Source: JAMXLO01 sp036265005
GTDB taxonomy: Bacteria; Pseudomonadota; Alphaproteobacteria; Acetobacterales; Acetobacteraceae
Length of the DNA: 57,627 bases
NCBI GenBank assembly: GCA_036265005.1
Contig: DATAPW010000361.1
Span: 1-57,627 of the forward strand
Direction: 5' to 3'
Shown: positions 32,240 through 40,970 of the stretch, piece by piece
Layout of the letters: each line of letters starts with the position of its first letter
Position numbering within the stretch: position 1 is the first letter of the stretch
Translations under genes and position numbers: made by a program
The notes under the pieces: model-generated
The model's input: the letters and a program-made list of their open reading frames with translations, nothing else
Told to the model about the DNA's origin: nothing
Databases searched by the model: none

Positions 32240-34063
32240 GTGCTGCAGTCGCTGCTCGCCGAGAATCCCGCGACTGTGCTGCGTCGTGTGTTTGGCTTTC
32301 CCGGTTTCCGTGGCCAGCAGGAACAGGTGGTGAACCACGTCATCGCCGGCGGCGATGCGCTGGTGCTGATGCCGACCGGCGGCGGCAAGAGCATCTGCTT
32401 CCAGGTGCCCGCTCTGTGCCGCCCCGGCACCGCGGTGATCGTCTCGCCGCTGATCGCGCTGATGGACGACCAGGTGGCGGCGCTGCGCCAGCTTGGCGTG
32501 GCGGCCGGCGCGCTGCATTCTGACCTCGATCCCGCCGAAGCGCGCAGCGTCACGCGCGACCTGCTCGAGCAGCAGCTCGACCTGCTCTACGTCTCGCCCG
32601 AACGGCTGCTGGGCAACGGCACGCTGGAGCGCCTGTCCCGCCTGCAATTGTCGCTGTTCGCCATTGACGAGGCGCATTGCGTGTCGCAATGGGGCCATGA
32701 GTTCCGTCCCGAGTATCGCGAACTGGCCTGCCTGACGGAACACTTCCCCGGCATCCCGCGCGTGGCGCTGACCGCCACCGCCGATCCGCGTACGCGCGCC
32801 GACATTCTTCAGGCGCTTCGCATGCCTGCGGCTGAGGTGTTCGTCGCCAGCTTCCACCGGGCCAACCTGCATTTGGCCGCTGCCCCGAAGGTGGGCGAGA
32901 CCGCGCAACTGCTCGATCTGCTGGCGCGCCATCCCGGCGAGTGCGGCATCGTGTATTGCGGCAGCCGCGCCAAGACCGAGCGCGTTGCCCAGAAGCTGCA
33001 GGACCGATCGATCGAGGCGGTGGCATTCCATGCCGGCCTGGATCCCGCCCACAAACGCGAGGCACTGGCGCGTTTCCGCTCGGGCGAGGCGGTCGTCATC
33101 GTCGCGACGATAGCGTTCGGCATGGGGATCGACCGGCCCGATGTGCGCTTTGTGGTGCATCTCGACATGCCGGACAGCCCCGAGGCCTGGTATCAGCAGA
33201 TCGGCCGCGCCGGCCGCGATGGCGAGCCAGCCGATACACTGCTGCTGTACGGCGGCCAGGACATCGCACAGGCGCGCCACTGGCTGGCGCAATCCGCCGC
33301 GCCTGAAGCACAAAAGCGCGTGACCCGCACCAAGCTCGAGGAGATGATCGCGCTCACCGAGGCGGTGACCTGCCGCACGCGCTCATTGCTGGCATGCTTC
33401 GGCGAGGCACTCGCCGAGCCGTGCGGACATTGCGACAATTGCGCCGCGCCGCCGCTGATGGTCGATGCGACGGTGGACGCGCAGAAGGTGCTGTCGGCGG
33501 TGTACCGCACCAATCAGTTGTTCGGCGCGCTGCACATCATCGCTGTGCTGCGCGGCGAGACCACGGATGGCGTGCTGCGCCACGGGCATGACCGGCTGCC
33601 GACCTATGGTGTGGGACGCGAGCATCCCGCGCCGTACTGGCGGAGCCTGATCCGCCAGCTCATCGCGACCGGTGCCTTGGACGTCGATACCGAGGGCCAC
33701 GGCGGGCTGTTCCTGGTGCAGGACAAGGCGCGGCCGATCCTGCGTGGCGAGGTTCGTGTGATGCTGCGCCAGGAGGGCAAGCGTCGCCCCGAGGCGTTGC
33801 GGCCCGATCGGCGTGCCGCGGCATTCTCCGAGGACGGTCCCGAAACGCAGACCTTGTTCGAAGCCTTGCGCACGTGGCGGGCGGCGCAGGCCAAGGCGCA
33901 ACGTATCCCGCCCTATGTCATCTTCCACGACGCGGTGCTGCGGGATATTGCTGCGGTACGGCCGGCAGATCTCGATGAGCTGAGCCAGATCAAGGGTGTC
34001 GGAACATCGAAACTGCAGCGGTATGGCAGTGACGTGCTGGGTGTGATCGGCCGTACCGGTTGA
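32240..34063 (+). CDS. recQ: ATP-dependent DNA helicase RecQ
   Basis: 607 residues. 3'-5' superfamily 2 helicase for recombination and fork repair. Motifs: PTGGGKSICFQVPAL (Walker A), DEAHCVSQWGHEFRPEY, ALTATADPRTR, and IGRAGRDGEPAD (motif VI). The RecQ-C zinc cysteines are in CRTRSLLACFGEAL and CGHCDNC, and an HRDC domain occupies the C-terminus (DLDELSQIKGVG). The start is GTG at 32240, 5 nt after the OmpA-like gene, with a weak SD. Confidence 0.95.
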   Translation: MLQSLLAENPATVLRRVFGFPGFRGQQEQVVNHVIAGGDALVLMPTGGGKSICFQVPALCRPGTAVIVSPLIALMDDQVAALRQLGVAAGALHSDLDPAEARSVTRDLLEQQLDLLYVSPERLLGNGTLERLSRLQLSLFAIDEAHCVSQWGHEFRPEYRELACLTEHFPGIPRVALTATADPRTRADILQALRMPAAEVFVASFHRANLHLAAAPKVGETAQLLDLLARHPGECGIVYCGSRAKTERVAQKLQDRSIEAVAFHAGLDPAHKREALARFRSGEAVVIVATIAFGMGIDRPDVRFVVHLDMPDSPEAWYQQIGRAGRDGEPADTLLLYGGQDIAQARHWLAQSAAPEAQKRVTRTKLEEMIALTEAVTCRTRSLLACFGEALAEPCGHCDNCAAPPLMVDATVDAQKVLSAVYRTNQLFGALHIIAVLRGETTDGVLRHGHDRLPTYGVGREHPAPYWRSLIRQLIATGALDVDTEGHGGLFLVQDKARPILRGEVRVMLRQEGKRRPEALRPDRRAAAFSEDGPETQTLFEALRTWRAAQAKAQRIPPYVIFHDAVLRDIAAVRPADLDELSQIKGVGTSKLQRYGSDVLGVIGRTG

Positions 34064-34127
34064 CGCGCAGCGGAGCCGGCCCGGTTGGCGCCAACATGGC
34101 GCCCTTGCTGACGTGGGGATGCGACGC

Positions 34128-35354
34128 ATGACACCGACCGTGGACGGCGATCGCCTGTGGCAGTCGATCATGGACATGGCAGAACTCGGCCCCACTCCCG
34201 AAGGCGGCAGCTGCCGCCTCGCGCTTTCCGCCGAGGACGTGCAGGCCCGCAGCCTGTTCCTTGACTGGTGCAGGCCGCTGCATCTGCGCTTCGAACAGGA
34301 CGCAATCGGCAACATGTTCCTGCGCCGCGACGGCACGGATCCAGCGGCCCACGCTGTGGCATTTGGCAGCCATCTCGACACTGTGCCGACCGGCGGTCGG
34401 TTCGACGGGGTGTTCGGCGTGTTGGCCGGCCTGGAGATCATGCGCGCGCTGGACGCAGCCGGCATCAGCACGCGCGCGCCGCTCGAACTGGTGAACTGGA
34501 CCAACGAGGAAGGCAGCCGCTTCCGCCCTGCCATGATGGGCAGCCGCGTGCACGCCGCCGACATGTCGCTGGAGGACGCGCTGGCGATCACCGATGACAC
34601 CGGAACCAGCGTGCGGCAGGCGCTGCAGGCCAGCGGCCAGGCCGGCGCATTGACGCCCTCGCCGCGCGGCTGGGCGTACTGGTTGGAGGCGCATATCGAG
34701 CAGGGTCCCATCATGGAGGCCACCGGCACCGATATCGGCATCGTCACCGGCACCATGCACGCGCGCTATTTCCAGCTCACTGTCACCGGCGAACCAAGCC
34801 ATGTCGGGCCCACCACGATGGATCGGCGCCGCGACAGCCTGGCGGCCACGGCGGAGATCATCCTGGCAATCGAACGTATCGCGCGCGCCGCGGAGCCCAA
34901 TGGCCGGGCCTCCGCCACCTGGATCGAGAACTATCCCAACGCGCGCGGAAACGTGGCGAACATCACCCGCCTGCATTGCGACGTGCGGCATGAGCAGGCG
35001 CAACTTGCGATCGAGATGGAGGCATCGCTGCGCGAGGCGCTGAACGGCATCGCGGCGCGTCGGCGCGTGACGGTCGATGTCGATCCATACACCACCTTCG
35101 GCCCGATCACATTCGACCAGTCGCTTGGCAACCTGGTGCGCCGCAAGGCCGAGACGCGGCAGCTCACCACGCGGGACATGATCGCCGCTGCCGGCCACGA
35201 TTCCGTGCTGATCGCGCCGCTCTGCCCAAGTGCCATGCTGTTCGTCCCCAGCGTCGATGGCATTACGCACAACCCGCGCGAATATTCCACGAAGGAACAA
35301 CTCGCCCGGGGCGCGCAGGTGATGCTGGACACGGTGCTCGAACTGGCGGCCTGA
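34128..35354 (+). CDS. M20-family Zn-dependent hydantoinase/carbamoylase-type amidohydrolase
   Basis: 408 residues. Di-zinc hydrolase of N-carbamoyl amino acids, allantoate or ureidoglycolate types. Metal ligands appear in FGSHLDTVPTGGRFDGVFG, NWTNEEGSRF and AHIEQGP, with THNPREYS carrying the last His. The dimerisation-domain motif GEPSHVGPTTMDRRRDSL is present. I favour ATG 34128 because GGGGA lies eight bases upstream; GTG 34113 and ATG 34119 are alternatives. Exact substrate unassigned; no hydantoinase gene is adjacent. Confidence 0.87.
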   Translation: MTPTVDGDRLWQSIMDMAELGPTPEGGSCRLALSAEDVQARSLFLDWCRPLHLRFEQDAIGNMFLRRDGTDPAAHAVAFGSHLDTVPTGGRFDGVFGVLAGLEIMRALDAAGISTRAPLELVNWTNEEGSRFRPAMMGSRVHAADMSLEDALAITDDTGTSVRQALQASGQAGALTPSPRGWAYWLEAHIEQGPIMEATGTDIGIVTGTMHARYFQLTVTGEPSHVGPTTMDRRRDSLAATAEIILAIERIARAAEPNGRASATWIENYPNARGNVANITRLHCDVRHEQAQLAIEMEASLREALNGIAARRRVTVDVDPYTTFGPITFDQSLGNLVRRKAETRQLTTRDMIAAAGHDSVLIAPLCPSAMLFVPSVDGITHNPREYSTKEQLARGAQVMLDTVLELAA

Positions 35355-35423
35355 TGGCTGGTTCTGGCGCACGGTGCCGCCGAACCCGCCAGCGTGCTCA
35401 AATCGTTGCCTACACCGGTTGGT

Positions 35424-35437
35424 TTGATCCAGATCAA
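35424..35437 (+). promoter_or_regulatory. FNR/Anr-type box upstream of cstA
   Basis: TTGATCCAGATCAA matches the FNR consensus TTGAT-N4-ATCAA exactly. Its centre (35430.5) lies 32 nt before the middle of a -10-like CTTAAA at 35460-35465, the spacing of class II FNR/CRP promoters (centre near -41.5). That predicts a start near 35472 and a leader of about 38 nt to the cstA ATG. Oxygen-responsive control by an FnrL/Anr protein is inferred. Confidence 0.65.
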
Positions 35438-35509
35438 TGCGCCCCCGCATTAGCCGGGTCTTAAACATTGCAGGTTCTATTGCACCGAACTGCCTCGAAC
35501 GGGGGTTCC

Positions 35510-37576
35510 ATGTCGTTGCGCGACAAGCTGACCTGGGCAGGCGTCGTCCTGCTTGGCACAATCTCCTTCGGCATCGTCGCCCTGACCCGGGACGAGCCGG
35601 TGAATGCCGCATGGCTCGTTGTCGCCGCAGTGTGCATCTACTTCATCGCCTACCGGTTCTATGCGCTCTACATCACCAGCCGGGCGTTCCGCGTCGATCA
35701 GACGCGACAGACGCCGGCCTGGCGGCACAACGATGGCCTGGACTACGTGCCGACCAACCGCGTGGTGCTGTTCGGCCACCATTTCGCGGCGATTGCCGGT
35801 GCCGGCCCGTTGGTCGGACCCGTCCTGGCCGCCCAGATGGGCTACCTGCCCGGCACGTTGTGGATCCTCGCCGGAGTGGTGTTCGCCGGCGCGGTGCAGG
35901 ACATGACCGTGCTGTTCTTTTCCACCCGCCGCGACGGCCGCTCGCTCGGCGACATGATCCGCTCCGAAATGGGTCCGGTCGCCGGCGGTATTGCCGGCGT
36001 CGGCATCCTGTTGATCTGCATCATCGTGCTTTCGGTGCTGGCGCTAGTTGTGGTCAACGCGCTGGTGGGCAGTCCGTGGGGCACGTTCACGGTGTTCTGC
36101 ACGATTCCGATCGCGCTGCTGATGGGCGTCTACAGCCGGTTCATTCGACCCGGCCGATTGGCTGAAATGTCGGCAATCGGTGCCATCATGCTGCTGGCCG
36201 CATTGATCGGCGGCAGGTCGGTCTCGGAGACGCCGGAACTCGCGGTCTATTTCAACCTGCCCAGCAGCACGCTGGCGCTGCTCATCATCACATATGGGTT
36301 TGTCGCGTCCGTGCTGCCGGTGTGGCTGCTGCTGGCGCCGCGCGATTATCTGTCCACCTTCCTCAAGATCGGCACCATTCTGCTGCTGGCGATCGGCATC
36401 ATGGTGGTGCGTCCGGACCTGCAGATGGCCGCCACGACACGCTTCGTGGATGGCAGCGGGCCGGTGTGGGCGGGCAGCTTGTTTCCGTTCCTGTTCATCA
36501 CCATCGCCTGCGGCGCCGTGTCTGGTTGGCACGCGCTGATCTCCTCCGGCACGACACCGAAGATGATCGAGAACGAGACCCAGGTACGCCTGTTGGGCTA
36601 TGGCGCGATGCTGATGGAATCGTTCGTCGCGATCATGGCAATGATCGCCGCCTCGGTGATCCATCCCGGCGTGTATTTCGCCATGAACAGTGCCGCGGGC
36701 CTGGTCGGTACCGACGCCGGACACGTCGCACAGGTGGTGTCCGGCTGGGGCTTCACCGTCACGCCGGATATGCTCACGCAACTTGCGCATGACGTGGGCG
36801 AGAAGACCATCCTGTCGCGCACCGGCGGTGCGCCAACGCTCGCCGTCGGCATGGCCAGCATCCTGTCCGGCATGATCGGCGGCAAGCTGCTGATGGGCAT
36901 CTGGTACCACTTCGCCATCCTGTTCGAAGCGCTGTTCATCCTCACCACGGTGGATGCCGGAACGCGGGTCTGCCGCTTCATGATCCAGGACCTGGTGGGC
37001 AACGTGATCCCGGCGTTCAAGGCAACCGAGTCATGGGTCAACAACATTGCCGGCTCGGCATTGGCCTGTGTCCTGTGGGGGTATTTCCTCTATCAGGGCG
37101 TGATCGATCCGTTCGGCGGCATCTGGACCCTCTGGCCGCTGTTCGGCACCGCCAACCAGATGCTTGCGGCGATTGCTCTGACATTGTGCACCGTGGTGCT
37201 GTTCAAGATGAAGCGAGAGCGCTACGCGTGGGTCACCATTGTGCCGACCGTGTGGCTGGTCGCCTGCACGGTGACCGCAGGCCTGGAGAAGGTGTTCAGC
37301 GCCAATCCCGCGATCGGCTTCCTGAGCCACGCGGCGAAGTTCTCCAGTGCCGTCGCGGCCGGTACCGTCCTGGCGCCTGCCAAGACCGTGCAGCAGATGA
37401 GCCAGATCGTCTTCAACGACTACGTCGATGCAGGTCTCGCCGCCGTGTTCGCCGCCATTGTCGTCATCATGGTGGTGTACGGCGTGGCCGCCTGCATCAG
37501 GGCAATGGGCAATCCTCGCAGCACCGCACTCGAGATCGATGCATCCGGTGCGATGATGGGCATGGGCGATGACTAG
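35510..37576 (+). CDS. cstA: CstA family peptide/pyruvate transporter
   Basis: 688 residues, many membrane helices. Hallmarks are RTPAWRHNDGLDYVPTNRVV-like text (here QTPAWRHNDGLDYVPTNR), FGHHFAAIAGAGPLVGPVLA, SGTTPKMIENE and FGTANQMLAAIAL. CstA-type proteins take up peptides or pyruvate during carbon limitation. ATG at 35510 follows GGGGG; the frame opens 14 codons earlier without support. It overlaps ybdD by 8 nt. Confidence 0.95.
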   Translation: MSLRDKLTWAGVVLLGTISFGIVALTRDEPVNAAWLVVAAVCIYFIAYRFYALYITSRAFRVDQTRQTPAWRHNDGLDYVPTNRVVLFGHHFAAIAGAGPLVGPVLAAQMGYLPGTLWILAGVVFAGAVQDMTVLFFSTRRDGRSLGDMIRSEMGPVAGGIAGVGILLICIIVLSVLALVVVNALVGSPWGTFTVFCTIPIALLMGVYSRFIRPGRLAEMSAIGAIMLLAALIGGRSVSETPELAVYFNLPSSTLALLIITYGFVASVLPVWLLLAPRDYLSTFLKIGTILLLAIGIMVVRPDLQMAATTRFVDGSGPVWAGSLFPFLFITIACGAVSGWHALISSGTTPKMIENETQVRLLGYGAMLMESFVAIMAMIAASVIHPGVYFAMNSAAGLVGTDAGHVAQVVSGWGFTVTPDMLTQLAHDVGEKTILSRTGGAPTLAVGMASILSGMIGGKLLMGIWYHFAILFEALFILTTVDAGTRVCRFMIQDLVGNVIPAFKATESWVNNIAGSALACVLWGYFLYQGVIDPFGGIWTLWPLFGTANQMLAAIALTLCTVVLFKMKRERYAWVTIVPTVWLVACTVTAGLEKVFSANPAIGFLSHAAKFSSAVAAGTVLAPAKTVQQMSQIVFNDYVDAGLAAVFAAIVVIMVVYGVAACIRAMGNPRSTALEIDASGAMMGMGDD

Positions 37577-37769
37577 CCTTCGCCTGGTCTGCGAAGTGGT
37601 GACGCAAACCGCTCGTCTGATGGTCGGTGTACCGGACTACCAGACTTACGTCCTGCATCGGCAGACAAGACATCCCGACAAGCCGGTGATGACCTATGAG
37701 GAATTCTTCCGGGAGCGGCAGACAGCCCGGTATGCGATCGGCAAGGGCAGGTTCAGGGGCTGCTGCTGA
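37569..37769 (+). CDS. YbdD/YjiX family protein (DUF466)
   Basis: 66 residues, the small partner almost always found after cstA. The family pattern is clear: VGVPDYQTYVLHRQTRHPDK, then MTYEEFFRERQTARY and a C-terminal Cys-Cys. YbdD-type proteins are thought to be needed for transporter activity. Overlaps the cstA end by 8 nt, so translation is coupled. Confidence 0.93.
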   Translation: MTSLRLVCEVVTQTARLMVGVPDYQTYVLHRQTRHPDKPVMTYEEFFRERQTARYAIGKGRFRGCC

Positions 37770-37839
37770 GCCGTGAGCCGGGCACGCCCGGTGCACGGCT
37801 GATGCAGTGCCTGCGCAGGCGGCGTAGTATCCACCCGCC

Positions 37840-38394
37840 ATGAGCGAGACAAAGCTCCCCACCCTGGCGACGAGGCGTCTGCGGCTGCGCCCCCTCCGGG
37901 AGGAAGATGCGGCCGGGATGCACCAGGCCTACGGCGATCCCGTCGCGATGCGCTTCTGGGACGCCCTGCCGTCGCGCGACCTCGCGGAGACCGTAGAGCA
38001 CGTGCGACGATCGCGTGCCATCGATCCGCAGTTCCATGCGGCCTTCGCGGTGGAGACTCTCGACACCAGCGAGTTCGTCGGGATGGTCAATTACCACGCG
38101 CGATGGGCGGCGGCGCGCCGCCTGGCGGTCGGCTGGATTCTGGTTCCTCGCTTTTGGCATCTTGGGCTGATGCGTGAGGCCATGGCAGCGTTGCTGCGGC
38201 ATTGCTTCGACGACCTGGACACCCACCGGGTCGAGGCCGAGATCGAGCCGGAAAATGCTGCATCGATCCGGTTGGCGGAACGGCTGGGATTCCAACGGGA
38301 AGGACTGCTGCGCGACAGGATGTTCGTGGCCGGCGAGCCACGCAGCGTCTTCATGTATGCACTGCTGCAGCCTGCATGGAGCGCCGGGGCATGA
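37840..38394 (+). CDS. GNAT N-acetyltransferase, RimJ/RimL type
   Basis: 184 residues. Opening LATRRLRLRPLREEDAAGMH and late NAASIRLAERLGFQREGLL are typical of RimJ/L-like acetyltransferases that modify protein N-termini or small amines. The acetyl-CoA region is around WHLGLMREAMAALLRHC. The stop overlaps an ATG (ATGA) that opens a 54-codon frame, see 38391. Substrate unknown. Confidence 0.88.
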   Translation: MSETKLPTLATRRLRLRPLREEDAAGMHQAYGDPVAMRFWDALPSRDLAETVEHVRRSRAIDPQFHAAFAVETLDTSEFVGMVNYHARWAAARRLAVGWILVPRFWHLGLMREAMAALLRHCFDDLDTHRVEAEIEPENAASIRLAERLGFQREGLLRDRMFVAGEPRSVFMYALLQPAWSAGA

Positions 38395-38555
38395 CGCTAT
38401 CGGATCGAACGCCGCGGTCGATCGGGCTGGACGACGCCTACGATCAGGTGTGGCCGATAACGGCTGCAACGTTGCCCGGCGGCGTTTCCGCTGCGCTACC
38501 GACGGCAAACCTCGCGACGCCGCCCCTGAGCAGGGTTGCGGTATCCGCGGCGTAA
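38391..38555 (+). pseudogene. Possible truncated gene start coupled to the GNAT gene
   Basis: An ATG overlapping the GNAT stop (ATGA) opens a 54-codon frame. The first roughly 20 residues (MTLSDRTPRSIGLDDAYDQV) look protein-like, but the rest is antisense to the end of the beta-helix gene and low in quality. It may be the stub of a former operon partner cut off when the beta-helix gene arrived. I do not recognise the family; it could be chance. Confidence 0.25.
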
Positions 38556-39736
38556 TGCTGGCCGTCATAGTCGATGCCGACGACGTAGAGGTGCTGCGCC
38601 GCTGTCGAGGCACCGCCGGAATAATCGATCGAAATTGTATGGCTGCCCGACCCGAATGATCCGGCGAAGCTGAAGGTCTCGGCCTGCGCTGCCTGCCGCG
38701 ACGCGGTGACGGTCTGGGCCGGACCGATCTGCTTGCCGTCCACGCTGACGATGAACTGCGCGTTGCCTGCTCCGGCATCCTCGGAAAGGTACGCCACCAG
38801 CCGGTCAGGTGGTACTGTGCCGGTCTGCCAGGGATGGTTGGTGTAGACGGTTGGTTCAGTGGTCAGGAAGGTTGTTCCGGAGATCATCGCCGGGCCATTG
38901 GATATCTGGCTCGACGTCAGGCCATAAACGTTATTGTTGGTGAAGCTGACCGGCCCTGTCGTCTGGTTCAGCACAGCGCGCGCGCTGCCGGAGTGCAGGT
39001 CGTTGATGATCGTGTTGTTGCTGATCTGGACACTGGTGCCGGCATAGAGCGGTCCACCCACATGGATGATCGCGGGATTCTGCGAGGCCGGTCCCTGCTC
39101 GATGATGTTGTTCCTGATGACGACTTTGCCGCCGTCGGGCAGGTCGATGCTGTAACTGGCACTCCCGGTCGGGCCATCGATAATGCGGCTGTTCTCGATG
39201 ATCGTGGTCAGCGCGCGGCTTTTGATCTCGTGGCCCACCACGGCGTCATGGAAATAGCTGCCATTGATCGTCAGCGTGCCGACTTTCCCGACATAAAGGT
39301 TGTGCGTGAAACCGTCGCCGGCGCCGTTGTGCGAGAATTCGGAGTTGTTGATCGTGATGCTGCCCGATGGATTGTCCGCCGCGAGCAGCCCGTCCTGGTT
39401 GTTGTAGAAATAGCAGTCGTTGATCGTCAGGTTGCCTGACTGGTAACGCACACCCGCGCCGTTGCCGTCGGCCACCTTGGCGCCGGAGAAGCTGATGTTG
39501 TCGAGCGTGACATCGGTGTTCGTGACCAGGATGGCTTTCCCATTGGGTGGGGGCACCGTAGCCACAAGGTTGACCATGCCGCCTACGCCTTCGATGGTGA
39601 TCCTGGTATTGATCGTCGCGAAGTCGTTGGTGTAAGTGCCCGCCTGCACCTGTATCGTATCGCCGTCGTGGGACGCCACGACGGCGGCGGACAGGGTGGC
39701 AAACTGCTTGCCTGGGCCGACGGTCAAAACCGACAC
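38444..39736 (-). CDS. Right-handed beta-helix protein with C-terminal CBM-like domain
   Basis: 430 residues. Residues about 1-310 carry repeated short strands with Asn ladders (GNLTINDCYFYNNQDGL, GSITINNSEFSHN, GTLTINGSYFHD, VVIRNNIIEQ), as in pectate-lyase-like right-handed beta-helices. The last about 110 residues (FIVSVDGKQIGPAQTV ... HTISIDYSGG ... LYVVGIDYDGQ) resemble the xylan-binding CBM36/60-type fold. GTG at 39736 has GGGAGGA five bases upstream. There is no Sec or Tat signal, so secretion, if any, would be by another route such as type I. Polysaccharide binding or cleavage is inferred. Confidence 0.75.
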   Translation of the reverse strand: MSVLTVGPGKQFATLSAAVVASHDGDTIQVQAGTYTNDFATINTRITIEGVGGMVNLVATVPPPNGKAILVTNTDVTLDNISFSGAKVADGNGAGVRYQSGNLTINDCYFYNNQDGLLAADNPSGSITINNSEFSHNGAGDGFTHNLYVGKVGTLTINGSYFHDAVVGHEIKSRALTTIIENSRIIDGPTGSASYSIDLPDGGKVVIRNNIIEQGPASQNPAIIHVGGPLYAGTSVQISNNTIINDLHSGSARAVLNQTTGPVSFTNNNVYGLTSSQISNGPAMISGTTFLTTEPTVYTNHPWQTGTVPPDRLVAYLSEDAGAGNAQFIVSVDGKQIGPAQTVTASRQAAQAETFSFAGSFGSGSHTISIDYSGGASTAAQHLYVVGIDYDGQHYAADTATLLRGGVARFAVGSAAETPPGNVAAVIGHT

Positions 39737-39914
39737 ATATTCCTCCCGATGCGCATCACGCCAATTCGGGTCTAGTGGCAGACCGTGACGCTGCGCGTGA
39801 ACCAATGAATATTGCGGCGTCAAAACACTGGAAGTCTTGCATCGCCCGCCCTGAAAGACCACGCTACGCCCGCATGGATTTAACGGGCAGGTGATTGCGG
39901 TGACTTCGCAAGTC

Positions 39915-40913
39915 ATGCGTTGCATGATCATGGATGCTGCGAAGGTGCCGTTACGACTTGCTGCGCGTGAGGTACCATCGCCAGCACGTGGCCAGATGCT
40001 GCTTCGCGTGCATGCCTGCGCAGTATGCCGGACCGACCTGCACGTCGTTGACGGTGATCTTGCGCAGCCGAAACTGCCCCTGGTGCCGGGTCACGAGATC
40101 GTAGGCGTCGTCGCTGAACTCGGCGCGGGTGTGGACCGCTTTCGTATTGGCGACCGTGTCGGCGTGCCGTGGCTCGGCTGGACCTGTGGAGTATGCAAAT
40201 TCTGCCGGTCCGGTCGAGAGAACCTGTGCGCACAGGCTCGCTTCACCGGCTACCAGATCGACGGCGGCTACGGAGAATTCACCGTCGCCGATCAGCGCTT
40301 CTGCTTTGCGCTGCCATCCGGCTACAGCGATATCGAAGCCGCGCCGCTGCTCTGCGCGGGCCTGATCGGCTATCGGTCGCTGCGCATGGCGGGGGAGGGG
40401 CGGCGTCTGGGCCTGTACGGCTTCGGTGCCGCGGCGCACATCATCGCCCAGGTGGCGCGCTGGCAGGGCCGCGAGGCGCACGCCTTCACCAGTCCTGGCG
40501 ACACCGAGGCGCAGGCGTTCGCACGCGAACTGGGCGCGGCGTGGGCCGGTGGCTCCGACCAGTTGCCGCCGCAGACGCTGGACGCCGCGATCATCTTCGC
40601 GCCTGTCGGTGCGCTGGTTCCCGCAGCGCTGCGTGCGGTCGAGCGCGGTGGAACCGTGGTCTGCGCCGGCATCCACATGAGCCCGATCCCCGGCTTCTCC
40701 TACGACATCCTATGGGGCGAGCGAACCGTGCGCTCGGTTGCCAACCTGACGCGGCGGGACGGCGAGGAATTTCTCGAGCTGGCGCCCAAAGTGCCGGTGA
40801 AGACACGGACTTTGCCGTACCGTCTCGAGCAGGCGAACCAGGCGCTCGAGGACCTGCGGGCCGGCCGTTTGCAGGGTGCGGCCGTGCTGCATGTTAACCA
40901 TTCCACGCGTTGA
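39915..40913 (+). CDS. Zinc-dependent alcohol dehydrogenase family protein
   Basis: 332 residues, medium-chain dehydrogenase. The catalytic zinc site is seen in CAVCRTDLHVVDGDL and PGHEIVGVV, the structural zinc lobe in CGVCKFCRSGRENLC preceded by VPWLGWT, and the cofactor loop around LYGFGAAAHI. The cofactor loop GFGAAA and pattern match the subgroup often called adh_fam_2. ATG 39915 chosen by family alignment; GTG at 39891 is an alternative. Divergent from the beta-helix gene and 57 nt before the aldolase gene. Confidence 0.85.
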   Translation: MRCMIMDAAKVPLRLAAREVPSPARGQMLLRVHACAVCRTDLHVVDGDLAQPKLPLVPGHEIVGVVAELGAGVDRFRIGDRVGVPWLGWTCGVCKFCRSGRENLCAQARFTGYQIDGGYGEFTVADQRFCFALPSGYSDIEAAPLLCAGLIGYRSLRMAGEGRRLGLYGFGAAAHIIAQVARWQGREAHAFTSPGDTEAQAFARELGAAWAGGSDQLPPQTLDAAIIFAPVGALVPAALRAVERGGTVVCAGIHMSPIPGFSYDILWGERTVRSVANLTRRDGEEFLELAPKVPVKTRTLPYRLEQANQALEDLRAGRLQGAAVLHVNHSTR

Positions 40914-40970
40914 CGCACCGATGCGCCGCGCCTAGCGTGCGCCCCTCTTCTACAGCGGGGAAACACCCAG

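Noticed and set aside
33383..35612. Two long minus-strand frames (457 and 540 codons)
   Set aside because: They lie opposite recQ, the M20 enzyme and the start of cstA, all with clear motifs; no SD or domain.
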